The position numbers were made by a program, and so were the translations under genes. The notes below the pieces were generated by a model. The model did no database searches, was not told the origin of the DNA, and saw only the letters and a list, made by a program, of their open reading frames with translations. Below, piece by piece: positions 32,701 through 47,700 of a stretch of DNA of 64,000 bases. The stretch comes from Caenorhabditis remanei (lineage: Eukaryota; Nematoda; Chromadorea; Rhabditida; Rhabditidae), in NCBI RefSeq assembly GCF_010183535.1, contig NC_071329.1, forward strand, positions 18,800,879-18,864,878. The letters run 5' to 3'. The stretch's first letter is position 1. Every line of letters starts with the position of its first letter.

Positions 32701-35700
32701 ACGCGTTTCTGACTCTGAAAATCTGAAATTTTCAGCCGATCGTTCAACCAATCGCCCAACACATGCCTCCATCCTCCTCAAATCAATTCCAGCATCAGAG
32801 AGAAGCTCCGCCCCTTTCTCAACAACACCATCAACAACATCAACAAGCCCCGCCCCCTCAAGTCTCCGCCCAACCACTCTCCGCCCATCAGAAACTATTT
32901 GAAGAGCAGTGTCGACAGATAGAAAGAGAGAGAAAAGAACAAGAAGAGCGTCGGAAGAAAATGGAAGCGGAAGAAGCGAAAAAACGAGCGGAAGAAGCGA
33001 AAAAATTGAGGATTCTGGAGGAAAAACGGATTCAAGAAGAGCAACGAATACGAAGGGAAGCGATGGAACGAGAGAGAATTGAAGAGATGAAACGAATGGA
33101 AGAAGCGGCACGTCTTCTGGAAGAACGACGGATTCAGGAGGAAAAAGAACGAATTGAACGGGAACAGATGCAAAAGTTTGCGGAGGAACAATACAAGAGA
33201 GAACAGGAAGCGTTGAAACAGAGAAGTGGAATGGAGGAACGGTTTAAAGGGGTTGTTGGGCAGCCGTTGACACTCGTTGGAACGCATTTTTTGCCGAATT
33301 GTGAGTTTTTGGAGTAAAAATTGGGAAAAAATAGTTCAAAATTTGATAAAAATGGTCAAAAATCGACTGAAAATCGGCTGAAATTGCTTTAATTAGAGTC
33401 TGGCGCATCTTTGACGCGTCTCCGCTGGATCGGAGGCTGGCGCGCCTTTAACTCGTTTCTATACGAAAAAACGAGAAAATTGGACAAAAATCTACTCAAA
33501 ATGAACTGAAAATTCAGATTTATGAGGGAAAATCTGACGAAAATGGGGAAAAATGGTAAAAATCGACTAAATTCCAGATTTATGAGTGAAAATTGAAGAA
33601 AATAGAGAACAATTTGAGAAAATCCGTCAAAGTCGGCTGAAATTGTTCAAATTAGAGTCTGGCGCACCTTTGACGCGTCTCCGCTGGATCAGACTCAGGC
33701 GCGCCTTTGACGCCCTTTCGCTCAAAAAACATTCTTTAACCACCGAATTTGAGTCAGAATAATCGAGTCTGGCTCGCATTTGGCGCGTTTTCGTGACAAG
33801 ATTTATAAAATTGACTAAAAATCCGAATTTTGAATGAAAATTAGACAGAAATTGGACAAAAATTGAAAGAAATCGACTAAAGCATTAGAAAAATAGACGA
33901 AATTATAGATTTTTCACTCAAAATTAGCTAGTACTAAAATCTGGCGTTCCTCCGGCGCGTTTTGCTGGATTTAGTTAGAAAACGCGTCAAAAGGCACGCC
34001 AGACTGTGTTTCAGCTCAAAAAGTAGGCCTGGCGCACCTTTGGCGTATTTCTGAAAATGAAATATGCATCGAAGGCACGCCAGATAAGACTTTCACAGCT
34101 TCAGCTGAAAGCTGGCGTACTTTTAGCGCTTTCAAATCCAACTTCTATTCAAACGCATCAAAGGCACGCCAGATAAAGGGCCACAGTCTGGCGTACCTTT
34201 GGCGCGTTATGATCAAATTCTGGTTGAAATCGCGTCAAAGATACGCCAGATGAGGTGTTTAGAAGTTAGTTGAAAATCAACAACTCAATATTCTTCAATT
34301 TTCAGTAAAACTTTTGCTTTTTCCTCAATTTCCATTCAAAATTTCTCCAATTTTTTCAGTTAAAACTAAGCTTATGGACTGGAAATCAACTCAACCGATT
34401 TCCTGAAAATTTCTGAAAAAATCTGATTTCTATGAAAAAATCTACGTTTCCAAGCCGATTTCCGACATAAATTTCGGATTTTATTCCCATATTCCTGATT
34501 TTGGGCTGAAAATTCGGGTTTTCAGCTGAAAATCACGTTAATCAACTAATTATCTCTATTTTTTTGCAGTCCTCGACATGATTCCATTCCCATACGAAAG
34601 TATGTCCGATTCGACGCTTCCGCACGTATTCGATATCGAACGTGACGGTGGAATTCTTCATTCATGTAGTCAACAAGTGATTGCATCTATTTGTACGGCA
34701 TTGAATGCCACGTCAGTCGATGATATAATCACTCGAATGGATAAACTCCGCCCTGATGATAAGGAGAATAACGATTTATTTATGGACAAATTGCCGCCGA
34801 TTATTCAGAAAGTTGTGGAACACTCGACGTCCGCTTTAGACGTCGATTCTCATAATGATTTGGAACTTTTGGAGAATGAAGACGTCATGATGACTGAAGA
34901 TATCACACGGAGCACATCGAGTGTCCCACAACCGTATTATCACTCTGTTACGACACCTTCTGTCTATCAGAATCATCAGAATTCCCAGATTCCTACGTCT
35001 TCTACATCCATAACGACGCCTTCTTCTTCTACTTCAATGACCACGACGGCTCCAGAAACCCCCGCGCCCATTTCCATTGAAAAGAGACGACAAATGATGT
35101 CTGTTGGTAAGTATTCAACGCTGAAATGTCTGAAAATCACGTATTTTGAGCGGTTTTGAGTCAAAAATGACTTATTTTCAGACAAAACTTGGTTCAGAAA
35201 GCGCCAAAGGTGCGCCAAGCTTCCCACAGGCGCGCTTTCAACGCGCTTATAGCCAAGAGTTTTTAATCGTCTGGCGCGCGTTTGACGCTAGTTCAATTAG
35301 AATTTAATCTAAACGCGCGAAAGGTACGCCAGTCTTCGAAATTCTTCATCTGGCCCACCTTTTACGCGTTTGACATGACTTTTCATCGCTATTTAACTTA
35401 AAATTGACTGAAAATGTGCGCTTCGTGGCTGAGCAAGCCGGAATCGACATTTTTGAACAAAAATTTCTGGAAATATGAATTTTGAATGAGAAAAATGCGT
35501 TTCAGAACGATTTTTCAATCGAAATTCCGTGTTTCAGCGAATTTTGGCGCTGCTCAGACTACAAACTACACGTTCTTACAACAATTTTCTCTGAAACGAT
35601 GTTTTCAGTGCTTTTTTTTTAGACTTTTAGACTCAAAAACTATATTTTAAGATCTGAAATCCCCTATTATTGTGAGTCATAGAAATCTTTTTCTCGAATT

Positions 35701-38700
35701 CTTTTTATTTATATTTTGATCGTTCGAAATCGTTCCCAACCGATAATATAAGCGACCAATGATCACCCCCTCCACATTTCTAGATTTTTTGAGACTCCGC
35801 CCCCTCCACTCTAGCTGATCTCAAAAAACCCCCGATTTTCAGTCATTTTGGATCGAGAAATCCGTCATTTTCACCAATTTTCCGTTAAAACAGTCAATTT
35901 CGATCAAAAATCGCAATTTTTCGTGTTTTTCTCTTCTAAACCTAAAAAATTAAAAACTGTTTTCGGTCAATTTTAACCGTCAATTTTGACGTTTTCCTGC
36001 CGAACATTCTGATTTTTAGTGATTTTCCCACTTTCTATACTACAAACTACATTTTCTATTTCTAGTCATCAAAAATGCATTTTTGGGACTATTTTTTGTT
36101 AAACATTCGGTTTTTAAAAGGATTTTTCAATTTTTCTAGACCGTCTAGAGTCTAGACTACAAACTACAAACTACAAACTCGCTATCCCCATCTATTTCCA
36201 GGAAAAGCGCCGAAAGCGGGTGGCGGTGGAACATCTCAACGAAAGAAACGAGATATGGTCGGTGATCTCTACGATTGTCTCACTGACAATTTCGTTCCGA
36301 CGGATTCAGGAAGACGTGGTAGACGACGTGGTAGGAATTCAGAAGACGATGAGGAGGAGCTGCTTCAGAGGGATCTAAAATTGATAGAAGCAATGGAAAA
36401 TGGAGAGAAATTGCCGAGTAGTGTCACAGGATTCACGACGACAGAAGACGATGTTCAGCAATTTTTTGAGAGTCGAAAGAAACGACGGAAGGAGGAAAAG
36501 ACGAGGAAAGATAGATCTCCGACGCCAGAAGACGTGATTGAGTCGAGAGACGCAGAGTGGCAAGAGAGATTACGGTTGAAAATGGAGAGAGAGAATTCGA
36601 GAAAAGCAGATGATGAGCATCAGAATGCGTGGAGTCTACAATCACTTGCTGATAATGAGACTTATTTGAGATTCTGTCAAACGGTTGATGGAGTTTTGGA
36701 ACAGGCGGAAAGTTTGGAGAGTGAGATGAGCAGAATGACGAAGAGCAAGAAGAGACGGAGATCTGATCAATCTGGAAGAGGAGATGATGGAGAAACGGAT
36801 GAGGAGGAGGAGGAAGAGGAAGAGTTGGATGAGATTGATCCCGGTAATTATCTACATTTTTCGAGAAATTAGGGCGAAAAATTGTTGAAAATTGCATCTT
36901 TTAGTGGAGATTTGGTGATTTTAGCGCCAAATTACTCTATTTTTTGATGGAAAAAGCGAAAAACAGCCAATTTTAATCGATTTTGAGTCCAGACTGGGCG
37001 TTTGGATCCCTAGCTGGCGCACCTTCGACGCATTTTCAGCCGAATCTAAATCAGAAAGCGCCAAAGGTACGCCAGATTTTGGTCAAAACTGGGGGCGCCT
37101 TAGGCGTTTTTTCTTATGAAAGCTGATGAGGAGGAGGAAGAGGAGGAGTTGGATGAGATTGATCCCGGTAATTCGATTGGAAAATGCTAAAAAATCGCTG
37201 AAAATCGCGTATTTTAAGCAGTTTTGGGTCAAAAATGACGAATTTTCAGCCAGCTTTAGTATGCTTTGGGATGAGGTTGATCCCGGTGATTTCAGCCTCA
37301 AATTTCTCAATTTTTGAGGAAAAAGAGAGAAAACTCGGTTATTTTAGGTGGTTTTGACGCATTCTCAGCATAACTTACATTAAAAAGCGCCAAAGATGCG
37401 CCAGATTTCCACTTTTAGTCTTTTCAGTGAAATTACACTACTTTCAAAAGAATGAGCGAAAAATTGCTGAAAATCGCGTATTTTAAGCAGTTTTGAGTCA
37501 AAAATGACGAATTTTCAGCCAGCTTTAGTATGCTTTGGGATGAGGTTGATCCCGGTAATTATCTCCATTTTTCAAGAAAAAAGAGCGAAAAATCGCTGAA
37601 AATCAGTGAAAATCGCCTATTCTAAGTGGTTTTTAGTGGAAATTTGGTGATTTCAGCCTCAAATTTCTCAATTTTCGGGGAAAAAGAGCGAAAAATCGCT
37701 AAAAATCGGTTATTTTAGGTGGTTTTGACGCATTTTCAGCCTAACTTACATTAAAAAGCGCCAAAGGTGCGCCAGATTTCCACTTTTAGTCTTTTCAGTG
37801 AAATTAATCTACTTTCAAAAGAATGAGCGAAAAATTGCTGAAAATCGCGTATTTTAAGCAGTTTTGAGTCAAAAATGACGCATTTTCAACCTAAATTAGA
37901 TTAAAAAGCGCCAAAGGTGCGCCAGATCTCAATTTTCCTGCTTTAGAATGCTTTAAGATGAGATTGAGCGAAAAATCGCTGAAAATCGACTGGTTTAGTC
38001 TAAATTTGGTGATTTTAGCCCCAAATTACACAAATTTTCGAGTAATTTCCGTTGGAACTGACGAAAAATTGCTGAAAATCGCGTATTTTACTGTAAATGT
38101 GGTGATTTAATAACAAATTACTCTATTTTTTTGAGAAATTTTGCAAAAATAGCTTTTTTTAAAAGCGATTTTGAGTCAAAATAGGGCGTTTGGACCTTAG
38201 CTGGCGTTCCTTTGACGCATTCTTAGCCAAAATTAGATCAAAAAGCGTCAAAGGTGCGCCAGATTCCCTTCAGGCGAGCCTTTGACGAATTTTCAGCCAA
38301 AATTAGAGGGGAAGGCGCCGAAGGCACGCCAGATTTGTACTTTTAGTATTTTCAGTCAAATCATTTTACTTTAGGAAATTTCCATTGAAAAATGCGAAAA
38401 ACGTTAAATGTGCGCCAGAAAGACTTCTTTGGGTAAAAACAGGAGACTGTCGTGCTTTTGACGCGATTTCAACCAGAATCTGATCAAATTGCGCCAAAGG
38501 TGCGCCTGTCCTACTTTTGAGCGTCTGAAACACGGTCTGGCGCGCCTTCGACGCATTTCTAACTAGAGTTGATGTGAACGCGTCAGAGGTGCGCCAGACC
38601 GTTTTTTCTTCTAGTAAATGTGTCAAAAAGTCCCAAGTTTTCCGATTCTGGGGTACCGTTGACGCGTTTTCCCATAAAAACTATATACTGATGGCATCAG

Positions 38701-41700
38701 ATGCTGAAATTCTGTAAATTCATCTAGAAACCCCAAAAAAATGCAATTAATTCCAGATCTCCGTATCGAATTGCCAATCCTAGAAGAACTGCGTCGCGGT
38801 TCGACACGTCTCCGTGAGAATAACGCGTTGACGGCACTCGGAGCGGATCGTTTAATGAAATTGGTGACAATGTTGGATCGAAATATCCGAGATGCGATTT
38901 CAGCTGATAATACACGTCTTCTGGTACCGTGTAACGATGAAATCGACGTCGGCGACATATTTGAGAAGGAGATTTGTGAGGAACGAGTGAAAAGGGCGAC
39001 CGATGCGGCAGTGATCGCATTGAATGTGATGTCGAGTCATCGAATGCATAAACAAGTTATCATTGAGGATGTTATTGATCGATGCATTGGGCTGACACGA
39101 CTTCTACTCGTTCATTTGATCTATCCCGCATCGGATAGTGTCTATAAGATGGCGAATACTAGAAAGAAGGGTGAGAAAATGTCAAAAATGGTCAATTTCC
39201 AGTCAAAAAACTCTAAAAATCGGGTTTTTTCCGATGGAAAATATGAAAAATTAACGATTTTTAGTCGAAAAAAACGTTGAAAATGAGTTTTTTTGTCGAA
39301 AACGGACTTAACTCCATCAAAACCAAAGTTTTAGTGGAAATTGAAGATCTGGCGCACCTTTGGCGTGTTTTGTCCAAATTCTGGTTGAAAATGCATCAAA
39401 GATGCGCCAGATGTAGTTTTTGAAGTTTCTAGCTACAGTCTGGCGTATCGTTGGCGCGTAACAACCTCCAAAATTACGCCAAAGCGACGGGAAAATGAGC
39501 AATTATTGAAAAAAAGCGATTTTCAGTCAAAATACGCTGAAAATCTCGGGTTACAGATTTCCAGCAAAAACTGCGTTGAAAAATCATTCGAAATTCCGGA
39601 TATTTCTAAATGAAGTCACCTGAAATCTGACAAATACGCTCTATTGATAATCCAGGTGTTGTTAAAATGCGATTTTTCGAGTGTAAATTCCTCAAAATAG
39701 GATTTTCCGACATCGAGTTATCAATAGAGCGCATTTGTCACTTTTCCGGGGAACCTATGCCCAAATTTTCTTTTTTTTTCAGTCAAAATTCATCAATTCC
39801 AATTCCAGACCGTGCTCCAGAAGACGCCCGTCGCCGTAAGAAAGTCGGAGTGTGTACACGTGACAAATTCACAGAATATGTCTACGAGAGAGTCACTGAA
39901 ACTGTCCAATTGTTGGCAGTTCTCGCGAAATCCGATTCAATGACCGATACGTCTGTACATAGCATCGCTTCCATCTCGTTGACACCGTTCTTCGTCGCAA
40001 ATGTTGGAAGTTTGCAGATTGCGGTGAGTTTTTGGAGGAATTGTGGCTAAAAATAGCTGAAATTGAGCTATTTTTGAGTATTTTCAGTCAAAAATTGCAA
40101 AAATTGAGTCATTTGGTCATTTTTTGGTGGGAAAACGCTAAAATTTACAGAAAAATCGATGAAAACCACGCTTTTCAGCAAATTTTAAGCCAATTTTAGA
40201 CATTTTTCACCTAAAAATCATTAGAAAACTGCGATTTTCAGCCAAATTCACCCAATTTCAGACATTTTCCACCAAAACATTTCTTATTTTCAGTCAATGC
40301 TGCTATCAGCGAACATCTTCTCGCGTGCCGAGGATTCTCTCCGCTTCTCAATGATCACCGATTTCCTCTCCTCGTTACACCGGGCGCCCCAATACAGTCA
40401 GAAGAATACGAACAACGGATACACACTTCCAGATGGATCATGGATCTCCACAACCACTGCTCTCTTCATACAACTCGTTCAGGCTGTTATCAAAGTTCCC
40501 AAACACAAAAGACATTTGGATGAGGAAGAACTCGCGAAACGAGCAAAGAAAGATGAGGCACTCGTCAAGGAGGCGTTTTTACAGGTTAGAAATTGAAAAA
40601 AAGTGCCAAAAATCCAGAAATCTCGACCGAAAACTCATCCAGATCGAGTCAGGCGTACCTTTGACGCGTTTACTAGCTTGAATTTGTCTTTGTCATAACG
40701 CGCCGAGCGAACGCGAAACCATCGAAACGTCCAAAGATTTCAAATACTGGGGTGTCTCTGACGCGTTTTCTAGCTAGAATTGGTCGAAACGCGTCAAAGT
40801 TGCGCCAGTTAGTCTGAAAGTCCAAAATTGTCAAATCTTGGGGTTCCTTTGACGCGTTTTCCCAAAAAAAATGGTCAGAACGCGCCCAAGGTGCGCCTGA
40901 CAGCAGCCAAGACGTACGAACCCTGACTGGCGTTCCATTGACGCATTTCCTCTTGAAAATCAGCCAAACAGCGTTAAAGGTGCGCCAGACACAATCTTTT
41001 GAGTAAAAAATTATAAAATTCGACCCAAAACCCCTCAAAAATTCCGAATTTCCAGGCGTCAAAAGTGACGAACGCATTCCTCAACGGTTTCCTTGCGAAA
41101 TGCTCCCAAAAAGGAAACAAAATGGACGGAGAGGAAGACTACCGTATACTTTTCTCCAATTTCCTTCAAGAACTTCTCGTCGCACTCAACTCACCCGAAT
41201 GGCCAGCGTCTGAGATGATTCTAACGGCATTGGGATCGTTGTTGGTCAAGAATTTTAGGTAAAAATTGATGAAATCGCTCAAAATCACTGAGAAAAGCAC
41301 AAAAATGAAGTCTGGCGTTCCTCTGACGCGTTTTTTAACCGAAAACGCGTCGAACGTGCGCCAGAAGTCAACAGTGAGATACTGGCGCACCTTTGGCGCG
41401 TTCAAATCGAAAACGCGTCCAAGGTACCCCAGACTCAATATTTCCATCGGTCTCGAAGCGAAACGCGCTAACGGAACGCCAGAAATACTGAAAAAGCGTC
41501 AAAGGCGCTCCAGACATAAAGAAAACTGGAAAATTGCTTTAAAAAATCTCTGGAAAAAGCTTAAAATTCTATGAAAGACATCAAAAAGTGACAAACTGGC
41601 GCACCTCTGGCGCGTTTTTGACCGAATTTTGAATGAAAGCGCGTCAAAGGCGCACCAGACACGCTTTCTGGACCATTAGAAGTCAAAAATTAGATACTGG

Positions 41701-44700
41701 CGCACCTTTGACGCTTTCAAATCAAACATCGATTAAAAGCGCCAAAGGTGCGCCAGTATTTCACTTTTGACTTCTGATGGTTTAGAAGCGCTGGTTGGCG
41801 CACCTTTGACGCTGTTTCAATTGAAATTTGGTTAAAACGCGTCAAAGGAGCGCCAGACAGTCAGAATTCTTTCAAATTCCTCCAGAAATTTTGAAAATTC
41901 TCCAAATTTTCAGATCAAAATCTACGGATATGACGATCCGCCAGGCGTCTCTGGATTATCTCGGCAATATCACAGCGAAATTGCGTAGAGATATGAAAGA
42001 AGCGATAGCCGGTGAACGTCGTCTGGATTCAGTTGTGAAGAAGGCGTTCTATTTGATGGATGACAAAGGATACGATCATTACGAGTCAGTGGATATCTCA
42101 ATGTTAACACAGAATGAGAAGCTGAAAATGTTGGAATCGTCTCTGATAGATTACTTGGTGATATCTAATAACTCGGAGATAATTATCTATCCATGCTCGT
42201 TTTATGTCGGAGAATGGTATAAGGAAGTGGTTGAAGATATGGATAGTGTCAGGACGAATCACAAAACGAGTCTTGAATCATCTCAGACTGAAAAAGAGAC
42301 TCGAAAAGCTGAAAAGAAATACGAGAGGATGATGAGACGAGGAGCGGATATGAAGGATTTCCTATCGAAGTTATTAGATAAGAAAGAGATAAAACGGAGA
42401 CTGGAAAAGTCGAATAAAGTGAAAATGTTGGATTCGGATGCGATATGGGCGGTGAAGTACTTGGCGCAATGCAGAGAGTTTACTCATAGTTTTGAGACTT
42501 ATCTGAAACATATCGTATTTGGTGCTGGAAGTGAGACTATTGTAGCATTGAGAAGCAAGGCGTTGAAGTGTTTGAGCTCGATTATTGAAGCGGATTCGTC
42601 GGTGTTGATTCTGGAAGATGTCCAACAAGCGGTCCATACTAGAATGGTGGATTCCCATGCGCAGGTTCGAGAGTCTGCTGTGGAACTTATCGGTCGATTT
42701 GTGCTCTATGATGAGGACTATGTGAGGAAGTATTATAGCCAAATTGCGGAGAGAATTTTGGATACAGGAGTTGCTGTTCGCAAGAGAGTTATCCGGATTA
42801 TGAGGGATATTTGTGAACGATTTCCGAGCTTTGAACAGATTCCTGACATGTTGGCACGGATGATTCGACGAGTGACGGATGAGGAAGGTGTCAAGAAATT
42901 GGTGTATGAGACGTTTACGACACTCTGGTTTCAGCCGGTTGATCCCAGAATCAATCCGAATGGAGTGTCGACGAAGGTGACGACGATGTGTAGTGTCGCA
43001 CAGCATTGTATTAAGGTAATAATGGAGAAATAGTTAAAAAGGGTCTGAAAATAGCTGAAATACTTAAAAAGACGCTCAAAATAGCTGAAAAATAGCTAAA
43101 AATCGACTGAGAATGATCCAAATTAGGTAATTTGGAATGATTTTGGTCAAAAATCGGAAAATTGAACGTTTTTCGGATTATTTCAGCTGAAAATGGCTCA
43201 AATTCGATAATTCTTTAATTTTGAGTCGATTTTAGCTGACATCGTTCAAAAAATACTGCGATTTTTCGATTATTTCAGTTGAAAATGGCTCAAATTCGAT
43301 AATTCTTTAATTTTGAGTCGGTTTTAGCTGACATCGTTCAAAAAACACTGCGATTTTTGGATTATTTCAGTTGAAAATGTCATTCGAGAGGTGTTTTGGC
43401 TAAAAATGTTTCGAAAAATCTGAAAATTTCAGTTCGTTTTAGCCAAAATTGTTCATTAAGGTAATGCAATAGTGGGAATTGGAGGCAAAATGGATGAAAA
43501 TTTGGCGATTTTCAGCCAAAAATACCACTCATCTTTTCACGTACCTCGAGTGCGTATATAAAATAAATAAATAAATTTATTTTTGCTGAAATCTAGGAAA
43601 AATGGATTTTCGGCTGAAAATCGACTAAAATTGATAAATATTCGGCTTCAATTAGCTGAAAATTGCTGAATTTTTCTGAAAATTCGCTAATTTCCGAATT
43701 TAGCGGTATTTTGACTGAAAATGACTGAAATTCGTGGATTTTGGTTGAAAATGACACGAATTCTGCATTTTCGGAGCTATTTTCAGCAGTTTAAAGCAAA
43801 ATAGTTCAAAAACAATAGAAATTTCAGCCGAAAACTCATTTTTCCTGGATTTGAGTCATTTTTTCAGTCAAAATACCTCAAACAAAAATTATCGAATTTG
43901 TGTCATTTTCAGCTGAAATAATCCAAAAATCTCAGTATTTCATCGTTTTTCGAATGATTTTGGCTCAAATTAATTCTGCGATTTTTGAGAAATGTTTAGC
44001 CAAAATACCTCAAAAATTATGGAATTTGAGCCATTTTCAACTGAAATACCGAAAAATATCTGAGGGTTTCTAGAATTCGGGGTAATTTCAGCCGAAAATA
44101 CCGAAAAAAATCGGAAAATTTGAGCCAAAAACACTGAAATTCTGCGATTTTCAGATTATTTCAGCTGAAAATGGCACGAATTTGATAATTTTTGAGTATA
44201 ATCGCACTTTGCACTAATTACCCTAATTACCCTTAATTTCTGTTTTTTGCAGGACTCAATGAACGATTATCTGGAAATGTTGATTCTGCATATCGTGAAA
44301 AACGGAACAGAAGCATCTGGAATGTCAGTTGCAGTGAAACAAATCATCGATTCTCTCGTAGATCACATCCTAAATCTGGAAATGAGAAAGGGGCGTGGCG
44401 AGGGGGCGGCGCCTGACGCAGAAATGAGAAGATTGAAAGAGCAAGAGGACAAATATATGGCATATCTCTCGACACTCGCCGTTTTCAGCAAAATTAAACC
44501 GAATTTACTTGCGAATCATGTCGAAGTTCTTCTACCGTATCTCACGTTCACTGGAGCCAAGACGAATTCCGAGAATCAGGTGAGTAGTTGGACTTGAAAC
44601 TTGAAAATCGAAAATTTCGTGGAAAACTGAAGCTCCGCCCACTTTTTAGGCAAAAATTCCAAAATTTATGAAAACCTAAAGCTCCGCCCACTTTTTCAGT

Positions 44701-47700
44701 CAGAAAGTCGAACTTTTGAGAGTTCTTACTGTAGAAATAAAGCTCCGCCCACTTTTTAAGCGGAAAATCGCAAAAAACCTGACGTTTTCAGTAAGAAAAT
44801 CTGAATTTTGATAGTTCTGACCGAAGAAATGAAGCTCCGCCCACTTTTTCCCCTTATTAGATGAAAAATTTCCAAATTTATGAAAATCTGAAGCTCCGTC
44901 CACTTTTTCAGTCAAAAAGTTGAAGTTTTGAGAGTTCTTACTGCAGAAATGAAGCTCCGCCCACTTTTAGTGCAAAAATGAAACATCTGGACGTACTGAA
45001 CCGCAGACAGACACTCAAAAAGCTCTCAGCATCTGAAAACGCGCCGAGGGTGCGCCAGACGCTCAAAATCCGCAAAATTTAGACATCTGGGCATGCCAAC
45101 AGACAGGTAGACCCATTAACGCGTCAACAATACGCCAGATTTCTGAAAATAGGGAATTTGGACATCTGGTCATCCGGACAGATTCATTGCATTTCTTAGA
45201 CGCGCCTGAGGCACGCCAGATTTGTTAGAAAAACGCGCCAACGATACGCCAAATTCATTTTTAAACTGAAATATCCGTTCTCATACGATTTTTGCTCGAA
45301 AAATAGATTAAGAACCTCTATTTTCCAATTTAGAGGCCGAAAACACTATTTAAAACGCGTCAAAAGTACGCCAGACTGGTTTTTGAACGTCTCAGTGAGA
45401 GAGCTATGCCTGAAGTCTGGCGTGTCTTTAGCGTGTTAAAACTGAAATTTTCAGTTTTTCAGTGATTTTTGATGGAAAAATCGATTTTAAGCTTCAATTT
45501 TCCCCGATTTTCAGGTAACAAAAGAGATGATTGGAATGTTGGAACGAGTGATCCCACTGATTCCATTCCCAAGTAATGAAGTATTGGATTCAATCGATGA
45601 GAATCTATCAAAAGTGATAATGTTCAACGGAATGGCTCTCGTCGTTTCAGCCGTCGCATGCGTCGCCTCAATCTATCGGAAATTCAATCGAGGCGCCACG
45701 AAAACGATTGAGATTTTCAGCACTTATATGAAGCATCTTGAACTCATCAAAAGGAATTTTGATACGAATCCAAAATATGATTTGGATCCGAAGACGTTCG
45801 CGATTCTATCCAGATCGATTTTTACGGTCGGAGTGCTTTCTAGATACTTTTCGTTTGAAAAATTCGTGAGAATTGATTCAAGCGGAGTTACAGAAGCAGA
45901 GATGAGTGCACTTAAAGACAAAGTATTCATAGTTCTCGATTTCTTCTCTCGATATAATAAAGGAGGAATCCGTCAGAAGGCGTTGACGTCACTTGGACAC
46001 TTTTGTGCCCAACATTCGACTTATTTGACGAAAAAACAGTTGACGATGACTTATTTGGAAATTCTCAATGCACCCTCCACGACGCCTCAACACCTTCAAC
46101 AACGGATTCTGGTACTTCAGAATCTCGAAATGTTTTTGCAGTGTGAAGAGCAAAAACTCGCTGCGAGCCACGAGAAATGGGAGGAGAATAAAGAGGCACA
46201 AAATCTGAAAGAGATGGAGTTGAGTGGCAGTGGATTGGGTAGTTCTGTCATTCAGAAGTATTGGAAGGCGGTCTTGGAGAGCTATGTGGATACTGATGTG
46301 AATTTGAGAAGAGCCGCTGTGCAGGTGAGAATTTATTGCTATTTTTGAGGGAAAATTCAGTTTTTGGGCTCAAAATTGATCCAAAAATGCTGTTTTTAAG
46401 AGAAAATTGAGTTTTTGGCATCACCAATCTGAAAATTACTCCAAATCACAATTTCAGCTATTTTGAGCGAAAATTGAGGTTTTCGGATGAAAATCGCTCG
46501 AAATTTTAGTTTTTGGGCTGAAAATTGCTCCAAAATTCAATTTTTGGGCTGAAAATTGATCTAAATTTCAGTTTTTGGACTGAAAATTGCTCTAAATTTC
46601 AGTTTTTGGGCTGAAAATTGATCCGAAACCACAATTTCAGCTATTTTGAGCGAAAATTGAGGTTTTGGGATGAAAATCGCTCGAAATTTTAGTTTTTGGG
46701 CTGAAAATTGATCTAAATTTCAGTTTTTGGGCTGAAAACTGCTCCAAATCACAATATCAGCTATTTTGAGCGAAAATTGAGGTTTTCGAGCTGAAAATTG
46801 CTCTAAATTCCAGTTTTTGCGCTGAAAATTGCTCTAAATATCAGTTTTTGGGCTGAAAATTGATCCGAAACCACAATTTCAGCTATTTTGAGCGAAAATT
46901 GAGGTTTTAGTATGGAAATCGCTCCAAAACACAATTTCCGTCCGGGAAATTCGATTTTTTCAGTTTTTAGACTAAAAAAGACCAAAGATTGAGTTTTTCA
47001 GACTTAAATTGATGTGTTTGAGCGGAAATCGTGTTTTTTTCGGTCTGAAAAAGTAGATTTTTCGAGTTTTTATGACTGAAACTGAAATTGCTCCAAGTTT
47101 CAGTTTTGAGACTGAAAATTGCTCCAAAACTCAATTTCAGTCTGGAAAATACGATTTTTCATGTTTTTCTGTCTGAAATTGATGTTTTAAAAAAAATGTT
47201 GAGCTAGTTTTTTGGTTTTCTGACGAAAAATCGTGAAATTACCCTCAGAAATCAGTTTTCAGGCTGAAAATCGTGATTTCAGTCTTGTTGTGCTGAAAAT
47301 TTACTTTGGCTGAAGATCCTACATCAATTGTGCCAAATTTAGTTTTCCTGGTAAAAAAAGCGATTTCTAGCTCGAAATTTTCATTTTAGTCCAAAAAAAA
47401 ACCTATTTTTCAACCAAAAATCGAAAATCCAGTTTTTTGGCTGAAAAATGCTCCAAAAACCCAATTTCAGTCTGAAAATTCGATTTTTAAACATAGAAAT
47501 TTTAAAATTCCCCCTTATTTCAGGTCGTCTGGCTCACCCTGAATCAAGGACTTGTCACTCCGGGTGCCTCTATTCCAACACTAATCGCAATGATCACAGA
47601 TCCAGTTGAAATTATCAGAAATCGAATCGATATCCTTCTGAAAGAGATCGATTCAAAATATTCTGGAATGGTACAGAGCAAAGCGATGCTCGGAGTTCGT

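Noticed and set aside
42374..43006. 210-codon minus-strand frame in the HEAT-repeat exon of scc-2
   Set aside because: The plus strand is in phase with 16 other exons and reads as Scc2. The antisense frame exists only because of codon bias in the long exon.
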